From Terrimonas_A sp040509495 (GTDB lineage: Bacteria; Bacteroidota; Bacteroidia; Chitinophagales; Chitinophagaceae): a DNA stretch of 14,199 nucleotides. Where the stretch lies: the NCBI GenBank assembly GCA_040509495.1, contig JBEVKW010000240.1:1-14199 (forward strand), given 5' to 3'. This document shows, piece by piece, positions 7,910 through 14,199 of this stretch. Under the pieces are notes generated by a model. It was not told where the DNA came from and searched no databases. It worked only from the letters and a program-made list of their open reading frames with translations. The translations under genes and the position numbers were made by a program. Each line of letters begins with the position of its first letter. Position 1 is the first letter of the stretch.

Positions 7910-8176
7910 GTTCGGTGGTTGGTGGTGGCTTAATGCTGAAGAAATAAAATTCTTCTCCGCAAACATCAGGAAAATTTTCTTTCAAATATTTTTTTCTATA
8001 AAAAAAATAATAGCACATCCTGATTGATAGATATTGGTGTTGCTGATTCATTCGACAACAAAATGCAATGACTAAGATTTTACTCTTAGTTAAAAAAAAT
8101 GTGAATAATTTGTTTCCGTTAAAATGATTTTTGTTCAAATAAAAAATGCATTTTCGTTACCACAACCACCACCAAT
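7910..8176. promoter_or_regulatory. AT-rich divergent intergenic region
   Basis: The region lies between the minus-strand paralogues and the plus-strand genes. A possible weak minus-strand promoter reads GATGTTTG (7967 to 7960) with a TTTG 15 bases upstream (7986 to 7983). The spacing is shorter than usual and the -7 match is imperfect. A plus-strand near-match GATTTTTG lies at 8126-8133. The base just inside the minus-strand start and the base before position 8177 both carry CCACCACCAA-type leaders next to ATGCTT. No gene is seen in 7910-8176. Confidence 0.35.
8071..8090. promoter_or_regulatory. Dyad symmetry in the divergent intergenic region
   Basis: ACTAAGA (8071-8077) and TCTTAGT (8084-8090) form a perfect 7-bp dyad with a 6-base spacer. 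It lies between the divergent transcription units with no U-tract on either strand, so a protein-binding operator is likelier than a terminator. Chance occurrence in AT-rich DNA cannot be ruled out. Confidence 0.3.
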
Positions 8177-8441
8177 ATGCTTTATCCGAACAAATTTACT
8201 GGTCTGAAGGCCGACACACTTCCTTCTTATCTCTCTTCCGTTATTAATGCAAAAGACGTAGATGCAGGCATCCGGCTTTACCGGACAGTTGCCCAATAAT
8301 ATTTATCATCCTGTTCATTTTGTCTGGCATAAACGTGATCCCTCTACTTCGGTAGAAATTTTCATACATATTATTCCGTCCCGTCTTGACATGACTTTAC
8401 CAGAGATGGTAGGTAATGGTTACCTCCATGTTTTTATATAA
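8177..8441 (+). pseudogene. Short unrecognised coding stretch, apparently split by a frameshift
   Basis: Two short plus-strand frames overlap. The first, 8177-8299 (40 aa), begins MLYPNKFTGLKADTLPSYLS. The second, 8262-8441 (59 aa), contains NNIYHPVHFVWHKRDPSTSV and then EIFIHIIPSRLDMTLPEMVG and ends LHVFI. Both read like protein, with low-complexity-free composition and many aromatic residues. A single +1 shift inside the shared 8262-8296 interval would fuse them into one product of roughly 85-95 residues. I recognise no family. It may be a small gene broken by an indel, two tiny genes, or a sequencing error. The position directly upstream of the plus-strand operon, after a CCACCACCAAT leader, suggests it was once expressed from the divergent region. 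Confidence 0.4.
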
Positions 8442-8462
8442 ATCTGCTTCAAATCAGTGTAT

Positions 8463-9125
8463 ATGTATAGCCTATTAATTGGATTATTAACTGTTTGTTC
8501 GTCATCAATTACGACCCAGGATCACGCAGCAAATTCAGCTGGCTTTCGGAAGTTAGTCTTGTTGTCAGATACGACGAAGGCCCGGGATAATAGTTTGTAT
8601 CGCGATTATTATAGTTACCAAAAACAGGAGCAGCTCATTGATGCGGGCATTAACCGCCTGTTTGCAGGAAGTGGTTCGATAGAGTGGACATCCGGTCAGC
8701 GGAGTTCATTGGACTCAAACTATACGATCTCCCGCTCGGGTTCAAGTGGTAATGCAGATCTTTTTATGATCAGTCCATCGGGGCATGTCGGCATCGGAAC
8801 ACTTGCTCCCGGAAACTACAAACTTGCTGTGGAAGGGACGATCGGAGCGAGAAAGATCCAGGTCAAACTTGAATCATGGGCCGATTATGTTTTTGAACCG
8901 GGATATAAACTGCCGACACTTGCGGAAGTTGAAAATTTCATCAAGCAACATGGGCGCCTGCCTGAAGTTCCTTCTGCCAGGCAGGTGGAGGAGTCGGGTA
9001 TTGATGTAGGGGCAAACCAGGCATTGTTATTAAAGAAGATAGAGGAGTTAACGCTGTATATGATTGAGTTGAAGAAGGAGAATGATCAGTTACGGGAGCG
9101 GGTGGTAAGGCTTGAAAAGGAATAG
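8463..9125 (+). CDS. Secreted protein with tail-fibre-like tip and C-terminal coiled coil
   Basis: This is a 220-aa protein from the ATG at 8463; GTG at 8457 is two codons upstream in the same frame. A hydrophobic N-terminus (MYSLLIGLLTVCSSS) may be a signal peptide, although it lacks the usual basic residues. The middle has MISPSGHVGIGTLAPGNYKL followed by AVEGTIGARKIQVK, a hallmark of the C-terminal ends of many Bacteroidota surface proteins. Next comes SWADYVFEPGYKLPTLAEVE, then the IKQHGRLPEVPSA and GIDVGANQALLLKKIEELTL segments, and a C-terminal coiled coil of about 35 residues. The tail resembles the region found where phage-like S74 intramolecular chaperone domains occur, but no catalytic Ser-Lys pair is claimed. 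Most relatives carry this tail on much longer proteins, so this looks like a short or truncated form. It precedes the next gene by 100 bases. Confidence 0.75.
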   Translation: MYSLLIGLLTVCSSSITTQDHAANSAGFRKLVLLSDTTKARDNSLYRDYYSYQKQEQLIDAGINRLFAGSGSIEWTSGQRSSLDSNYTISRSGSSGNADLFMISPSGHVGIGTLAPGNYKLAVEGTIGARKIQVKLESWADYVFEPGYKLPTLAEVENFIKQHGRLPEVPSARQVEESGIDVGANQALLLKKIEELTLYMIELKKENDQLRERVVRLEKE

Positions 9126-9225
9126 CTGTTAAAGAATAAATAACTGTAAGCTCTGAATGGGCGCGATTCAAAAATCTGCAACGAACCCAAACAGAGTACT
9201 AATTAAAGATTCATCTTACGGGCAA

Positions 9226-11565
9226 ATGACCAGGCAGTCGTTCATTTATTACATTGCATTAGCATTGTTCCATTTTATGGGGCAGCCGACTTTTGCGCAG
9301 GTCAAAGCCATACAATTTCATCACTCGCTCGTACCTAAGACTGATTCATCTCAAAAAATATCAAGAATACTGAATGTTAACCCCAGAGTCGTGCAGATAG
9401 GGGATAGTCTATGGGTGGTGAGTGGGATTTGTAAACCATTGTTCCGCGCAAGGCTTGATACCATCAAACCTCGCGAGCTATTGGATCCTGGCCGGCCAAC
9501 AGTCGACAAAAAAATGGATTTTATCAAGGTTCATGGTAATGTACAGTATGATTTTATTCATCGCTCGCACGTAGATACACCTTTTTCTCAGCAGGATTTT
9601 CAGCAGCACACCATCCAGGCCTCCCTTCGCATAACGGTGAAAGAAAAATACCCATTGAAAGTTAATCTCTCGACACGAGCGAGTAATTCGCCTTATTTCA
9701 GGAATTTTCTTGATGTCGGTTTGCAGCTTGATCAGTATAATTATGTGAAGGACTACCGGCAACAAATGCTAAAAAAAGCTGGTAACTATTTTAGTGCGTC
9801 ACCAGAGTTGCACGCAATAGAAACGTCACTTAAAGAAAAGACAGAGGCGGTGGAGTCCCTCAGAGCAAGGTTGGCTGAACCAGAAATCTATCAACGCCTG
9901 GTGCAAGAAAAAGAGCAGGCTTATCTAGACCGTGTGAAGAAGCACGCAGCAGGAATTGGAGGCTCCCTCTCTGGCGATCTGAATACAAAGGAAATTAACG
10001 CAACGTTAATGCACAAGCAATTATCGGATGTCATTGAAGATACCGTAATGACTTTCACTTCTTACTCGGAATTTATTACCGGGCAAAGAAAGCGGCTGGA
10101 CAGTCTTCAGGAAGATATTCTACTATTTCGTAAAAAGGTTGATAGTGTCAGAAGAGTAGCCGATAAAAATACTGCTGATATCAGAAAGAAAATCTACCAG
10201 GCGAGGAATAAAAGTGAGCTGAAAAAGATAGCCCTCGATAATAACTGGTCTGATGAAAAAGAGAGCAAGTTTGATCGGTTTTTGAGTGATGTTCGAAGTT
10301 TTGGGATCGGGCGCTCAATGGTTAGCTATTCTGAACTGTCTGTATGGAATGTTGCGATGTCAGGATTGAACCTTGAATTTAACAACACAAAGGTTTATGC
10401 AGCTTTTGCAGCCGGTAGGATGGATTATGGGTTCAGGGATTTTTTCGGAAGTAATACGAGGGCCCGGCAGCAATCTCTTTTAATGGGAAGAGTTGGTATT
10501 GGAGACAGAGATAATAAAGCATTGATATTTTCTGTATTTACGGGGAAAAAATATAATTACGGAATCGTTCTTGCTGACAGTGTTTCCAGTTATGTGAATG
10601 TGACGGGATATTCAGTGGAAGCGATCTTTAAAAAGAATGCGTACACCTCAATAAGTGCGGAAATGGCAAAAACAACGCGGCCTGCCACTGGAGCACCCGG
10701 CGAAACTGGCGCTTTGAAGAATCTGTTCGATATCAGCGATAAGCGAAACCTTGGTATAAATATCAAAGGGCAAACAAAGTTATCAAAATATAACACCAGG
10801 GTAGAGGGGTTCCTGCGTAAAACCGGAGAGCATTTTCAATCTTTCAGCTTGTTTACTTATAATACCGATCAGCTTGCCTGGCAGATGAGATTTGATCAAC
10901 CGTTATGGAAAGACAGGCTGAATATTATGGCAATGTTGCGGCGTAATGATTTTACGCATCCATTTGCAGATAAGACATTTAAAACCAGTACCGTTTTTAC
11001 CAGTGTGCAGGCTACGATTAGAGTTCCGCGACTGCCGGTAATAAGTCTTGGTTATTTTCCCGGAACCCAGCTTTATGTAGAGGACAATAAGCGCGTATTG
11101 GAGAATGTTTATTATACACTTAATGCTTCTGCCGTTTATATGTATGATGCCGGTACTTTACAAATGACTAGTACGGCGATTTATAACCGTTATTCAGGTA
11201 AGGGGACCGACTCTGGATTTATTGCTTACAGCGGTGTCAATTATATGTTTAGCCAATCGCTGCAAGCAGGAAAATTTCAGGTGAATGGCGTATACAATTT
11301 CACAGATCAGGAGCAGATGCGCTATCACACTGCTGAAACCGGGCTTGAATATGCTGTTACTTCAAAGATCCGCCTGGGTGCTTCAGGGAAATACAACAGC
11401 ATAATTGGAGGTAAAGACTACTGGGGTGGCCGTGCGCATGCAATGATTGAACTTAAACAACTTGGTGCATTCCAGTTGCATTATGATAAATCCTATTTAC
11501 CTACAATTTTTGGTGATCTTTTTCCGGTAGAAAGCGGAAGGATATCTTGGTTCAAATTTTTTTAG
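9226..11565 (+). CDS. Predicted outer-membrane beta-barrel protein with central coiled coil
   Basis: This is a 779-aa protein from the ATG at 9226, which gives a clean signal peptide (MTRQSFIYYIALALFHFMGQ...FAQ, 25 residues). The GTG/ATG choices further upstream at 9157 would bury it. Mature residues 30-95 are beta-rich. A conserved-looking block follows (VHGNVQYDFIHRSHVDTPFS, then QHTIQASLRITVKEKYPLKV). A coiled-coil-forming Lys/Glu-rich region spans about residues 175-350, with LKEKTEAVESLRARLAE and KRLDSLQEDILLFRKKVDSV. The last 400 residues alternate hydrophobic and polar residues with many Tyr, Gly and Asn, and end in ...ISWFKFF. A terminal Phe is typical of outer-membrane barrels folded by BamA. 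The following gene begins 3 bases after the stop, so the two are surely co-transcribed. No known transporter family was recognised. A role in exporting or anchoring the downstream giant protein is inference. Confidence 0.75.
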   Translation: MTRQSFIYYIALALFHFMGQPTFAQVKAIQFHHSLVPKTDSSQKISRILNVNPRVVQIGDSLWVVSGICKPLFRARLDTIKPRELLDPGRPTVDKKMDFIKVHGNVQYDFIHRSHVDTPFSQQDFQQHTIQASLRITVKEKYPLKVNLSTRASNSPYFRNFLDVGLQLDQYNYVKDYRQQMLKKAGNYFSASPELHAIETSLKEKTEAVESLRARLAEPEIYQRLVQEKEQAYLDRVKKHAAGIGGSLSGDLNTKEINATLMHKQLSDVIEDTVMTFTSYSEFITGQRKRLDSLQEDILLFRKKVDSVRRVADKNTADIRKKIYQARNKSELKKIALDNNWSDEKESKFDRFLSDVRSFGIGRSMVSYSELSVWNVAMSGLNLEFNNTKVYAAFAAGRMDYGFRDFFGSNTRARQQSLLMGRVGIGDRDNKALIFSVFTGKKYNYGIVLADSVSSYVNVTGYSVEAIFKKNAYTSISAEMAKTTRPATGAPGETGALKNLFDISDKRNLGINIKGQTKLSKYNTRVEGFLRKTGEHFQSFSLFTYNTDQLAWQMRFDQPLWKDRLNIMAMLRRNDFTHPFADKTFKTSTVFTSVQATIRVPRLPVISLGYFPGTQLYVEDNKRVLENVYYTLNASAVYMYDAGTLQMTSTAIYNRYSGKGTDSGFIAYSGVNYMFSQSLQAGKFQVNGVYNFTDQEQMRYHTAETGLEYAVTSKIRLGASGKYNSIIGGKDYWGGRAHAMIELKQLGAFQLHYDKSYLPTIFGDLFPVESGRISWFKFF

Positions 11566-11568
11566 TAT

Positions 11569-12642
11569 ATGATGAAAAGTCTATTTTTTTTCATTCTTTT
11601 TGGGTTGTCAATCTGTTTAAAAGCCCAGGTAACACTCAGCGTGCAATTACCTCCAGGCGGCATGATACAAAAGGATCAGCTTTGGAATTTGGTTGCTATG
11701 AACAATGGTGGCTCAGGTGTTGATGCGTTGCTGTTGCTTAGTCTCCAGGATGTATCCACCGGGCAAACCGTATTAACCGGTTCAACGCGAAGCATCATTT
11801 TGCCCCGTGGTGTTAAAAATATCCGTGCGCAGGACCTTCAACCGGTTCAATACACATACAGTGCGGGCTTTGCAAACGAGAATTATATTCCTTTGGGGGC
11901 CTACACCGCATGCTACACGATCAGTCGTATAATGGCGGAGAGTCAGGAACCCATAGCGACCGAATGCGTAAGGATCAATATCACGCCGCTGAGTCCACCG
12001 TTGTTAAATTTGCCCGCCAATAATTCCTTGCTAACAACTCCATATCCACAGTTTAGCTGGATACCTCCTGCGCCGATCAATATGTTCAGTGATCTGAACT
12101 ATGACCTTAGTGTGGTTGAAGTACTCGAGGGACAGTCTCCTATGGAAGCTATTACCAATAATAGTCCTGTCTACGCACGAAATTTTCTACAAGTCTCTCA
12201 GGAGAATTATGCAACAAGTTATAACCCTCTTGAAAAGAATAAAATTTATGCATGGCAGGTGACTGCCCGAAATGGGATGAACTATGCATCTGTGACTGAT
12301 GTGTGGACATTTAGTCTTGGAAGTGATCCGATAAAAAATATACTTCCGGATAAGAATTATATCGAAATGAAGTTCGATGGAAAAGAAGGTTCATTACATT
12401 ATTTGAAATCTCCTGTTGTTCGAATCAAGCTTCATTCCTACATGGGGAGGTATAAAAATGAATTTGTTTTTTATGATGCTGCAGGCAGTGTGATAAAAAA
12501 GGTGAGCAGGGATGTTTCTTATGGTGATAATTTCTTTGTGTTTGAATTGGATAGGAATTTTCAGAAGAATAAATCTTACCGGATATCTATGACGGATCCT
12601 AAAAAAAACACGTCTGGTATTTCTTTCATTATTCAAGAGTAG
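11569..12642 (+). CDS. Secreted protein with Ig/fibronectin-like domains
   Basis: This is a 357-aa protein. The start is ATG at 11569 or the next ATG at 11572, both giving the signal peptide (M)MKSLFFFILFGLSICLKAQ. Residues 21-137 form a first beta-sandwich (VTLSVQLPPGGMIQKDQLWN, then ITPL). The second domain (about 140-250) opens with the proline-rich linker SPPLLNLPANNSLLTTPYPQ and runs through FSWIPPAP to YAWQVTARNGMNYASVTDVW, the layout of a fibronectin III-like fold. A third beta domain fills 255-357. No sortase, lipid or catalytic motif is present. The layout resembles proteins with Bacteroidota-specific TANFOR-type domains, from memory only. Tight spacing to both neighbours (3 and 16 bases) places it in one operon with the barrel and the giant protein. 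Confidence 0.75.
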   Translation: MMKSLFFFILFGLSICLKAQVTLSVQLPPGGMIQKDQLWNLVAMNNGGSGVDALLLLSLQDVSTGQTVLTGSTRSIILPRGVKNIRAQDLQPVQYTYSAGFANENYIPLGAYTACYTISRIMAESQEPIATECVRINITPLSPPLLNLPANNSLLTTPYPQFSWIPPAPINMFSDLNYDLSVVEVLEGQSPMEAITNNSPVYARNFLQVSQENYATSYNPLEKNKIYAWQVTARNGMNYASVTDVWTFSLGSDPIKNILPDKNYIEMKFDGKEGSLHYLKSPVVRIKLHSYMGRYKNEFVFYDAAGSVIKKVSRDVSYGDNFFVFELDRNFQKNKSYRISMTDPKKNTSGISFIIQE

Positions 12643-12658
12643 TCGAACCGAATTATAT

Positions 12659-14199
12659 ATGATACACTTATTAGCAACCAGGTATAACAAATTTATCGCT
12701 TACTTTTTTTTCCTGATATTCTGGATCAGTTTGATCCCTCTATCGGCTAAAGCTTCATCGTTGCCGGTATATACACCGTTCCCATTTGTAAATAAAACTG
12801 CAACTGATTTTTCTTTCTACCGGAATAGCTTGTCTGTAGGTGACGGAGACGCGGCAGTGGGAGAACGCAAGCTGGATAAGTTAAGCCGCAGACCGGACAG
12901 TGTGCTCATCGATGGCCCTTCCCAACCGGAAATGTCCTCATTTCAAGCTGCCGGTACGAATAATATGGTCAATCTTTTTACAGGAGACTTCAGTTATAAT
13001 ATTCCATTGCTGGATGTTGGAGGATACCCGGTGAATATTTTCTATAATGGAGGGATCACTCCGGAACAGGAGGCAAGCTGGGTTGGTCTTGGTTGGAATA
13101 TTAACCCAGGTACTGTCAGCAGAAATATGCGGGGTATTCCTGATGACTTCGACGGTACTGATATGCTGAAGCAATATCAGCAAATGAAGCCAAACAAAAC
13201 TTTTGGGTTCCGCTTTGGTCCCGATTTTGAGTTTGGTGGTGTTAAAGCAATTGACCTTGCGGTAACGGTAGGCGCATCATTTAATAATTATCTGGGTCCC
13301 GCGATGGAGCTCGGTGTAAAAGGGGGAGTTAGTGCTTCGGTCGGGCTAAAATTGTTCGGTGAAAAATATGCCCCTAATGATCTGTCGGTAAAGCTTGGTG
13401 CTGGTGCCGGCTTGAATCTGAGTTCCAGAAATGGTGTTACGGCATCTGCCAACGCTTCGCTGACGGCGCGGTTTCATAAGTTCAATACGCATTTAACCGG
13501 AGGATTAGGTGTCAGTACAAGCTATAACTCGAGAACTGGAATCAAGGGACTTGAACTATCCGAACAGGTTGGCTTCAATTATTCGCAAGCCATACGGCTG
13601 GCGAAAGGCGTCTATACAGTTTTTGAACCAGGTCAGTCAGCCCGCCTGTCTTCATCGCTTAGTTTTGTAAGACCAAGTTATATTCCTGCTATACGGGCGG
13701 TGACAACCAACCAGGCCAATTCGTTTCATTTTCAGCTTGGCTTAGCAGCCATGAATACAGGGTCGCTGACATCTGTCGAAACTGAAGTATACTATCAAAA
13801 CTCCGCTATTCTAAATAAAGACACACTACGCACAAACCCTATGTTTGGTTATCTCTATTACGACAAAGCCACGGGGAAAAGCAATGCGGTAATGGATATG
13901 ACAAGATTCAATGATCGTGAGGTGACGCCTTCTACTCCGGTTATTTCTGCACCGCAGTATTCTTATGATGTTTTTGCCATACAGGGAGAAGGGACCGGAG
14001 GGAGCGTACGAGCTTATCGAAATGACCTGGGGTATGTTCGGGACAACCTCACCGTTTCAAAAGATGAAAGCCACAGCGGTGGTGCCGATATCGGTCCGAC
14101 AGCTCACTACGGAATTAATTTTAATTCCATTCAAACACCATCAACTATTGGCGACTGGAATGCAGGTAATAAATTGCCGGCTGCAATTCCTTTCAGATC
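12659..14199 (+). CDS. Giant RHS/SpvB-like secreted protein, 5' portion cut by the window end
   Basis: An open frame of 513 codons starts at the ATG at 12659 and runs without a stop to the window end, so the protein continues to the right. A signal peptide (MIHLLATRYNKFIAYFFFLI...PLSAKA) covers the first 31 residues. After a variable linker comes the signature NNMVNLFTGDFSYNIPLLDV (101-120), then PVNIFYNGGITPEQEASWVG and LGWNINPGTVSRNMRG. This is the opening of the Bacteroidota RHS/SpvB-type proteins, normally thousands of residues long, built of YD-repeat beta-strands that form a hollow shell, often around a C-terminal toxin or effector. Residues 195-310 then hold a Gly/Ser/Ala-rich beta segment of alternating residues (VTVGASFNN, GLNLSS, VTASANASLTARF). 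The repeat region and any C-terminal effector lie outside the window. It starts 16 bases after the upstream stop. Confidence 0.8.
   Translation, partial: MIHLLATRYNKFIAYFFFLIFWISLIPLSAKASSLPVYTPFPFVNKTATDFSFYRNSLSVGDGDAAVGERKLDKLSRRPDSVLIDGPSQPEMSSFQAAGTNNMVNLFTGDFSYNIPLLDVGGYPVNIFYNGGITPEQEASWVGLGWNINPGTVSRNMRGIPDDFDGTDMLKQYQQMKPNKTFGFRFGPDFEFGGVKAIDLAVTVGASFNNYLGPAMELGVKGGVSASVGLKLFGEKYAPNDLSVKLGAGAGLNLSSRNGVTASANASLTARFHKFNTHLTGGLGVSTSYNSRTGIKGLELSEQVGFNYSQAIRLAKGVYTVFEPGQSARLSSSLSFVRPSYIPAIRAVTTNQANSFHFQLGLAAMNTGSLTSVETEVYYQNSAILNKDTLRTNPMFGYLYYDKATGKSNAVMDMTRFNDREVTPSTPVISAPQYSYDVFAIQGEGTGGSVRAYRNDLGYVRDNLTVSKDESHSGGADIGPTAHYGINFNSIQTPSTIGDWNAGNKLPAAIPFR

Noticed and set aside
8315..8322. 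TCATTTTG as a promoter -7 element for the plus-strand operon
   Set aside because: One mismatch to TAnnTTTG, and the nearest TTG (8289-8291) lies 23 bases upstream, at the outer limit of the usual spacing. It also falls inside the small coding stretch, so it was not strong enough to call.
9126..9170. Possible hairpin after the 220-aa gene (AGCTGTTA and TAACTGTAAGCT)
   Set aside because: The pairing needs a bulge and the stem is short, with no U-tract, so it is not reported as a terminator.
12938..13183. Minus-strand frame opposite the RHS-like gene
   Set aside because: It overlaps the conserved signature block of the giant protein on the opposite strand and has no features of its own.

Overview
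The window looks like a chromosomal stretch of a Bacteroidota bacterium, most likely a Chitinophaga-like member of the Chitinophagaceae. The evidence is indirect: moderate G+C by eye, a TAnnTTTG-type promoter (826-833), almost no Shine-Dalgarno sequences before starts, and several protein types typical of that phylum. These are large secreted proteins with the 'GVLLPKLTTAQRD...GLLLYNTT' motif, 'GVGT...YKLAVEGTI' tails ending in a coiled coil, and a giant RHS/SpvB-like protein. No rRNA, tRNA, CRISPR array, insertion sequence or integrase was seen.

Left part (1-3300, plus strand). The 3' end of a glycine-zipper membrane protein gene enters from the left and is followed by a strong hairpin terminator. 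Next come two independent flavin enzyme genes: a luciferase-like (LLM) oxidoreductase and an FAD/NAD(P)H monooxygenase with the full FMO signature. Long inverted repeats separate them, and a 15-bp-stem bidirectional terminator closes the block.

Middle part (3306-7909, minus strand). Two tandem paralogous genes encode secreted fibre-like proteins of about 750 residues. They share signal peptide, head, YadA-like beta-roll, tail-fibre linker and C-terminal beta-sandwich. Two adjacent inverted repeats lie between them, one of which contains the stop codon of the upstream gene. About 550 bases of AT-rich DNA then separate them from the divergent plus-strand genes. This gap also holds a short coding stretch that appears frameshifted (8177-8441).

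Right part (8463-14199, plus strand). A 220-residue secreted protein with a tail-fibre-like tip and C-terminal coiled coil is followed by a probable operon of three genes. These are a large outer-membrane beta-barrel candidate with a central coiled coil (about 779 aa), a 357-aa protein with a signal peptide and Ig/fibronectin-like domains, and the first 513 residues of a giant RHS/SpvB-like secreted protein that runs off the window. Spacings of 3 and 16 bases argue that the last three are made together. My inference is a cell-surface display or export module in which the barrel and the Ig-like protein serve the giant protein. The flanking fibre proteins would give the region an overall theme of cell-surface contact. 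No function is proven by the sequence alone.
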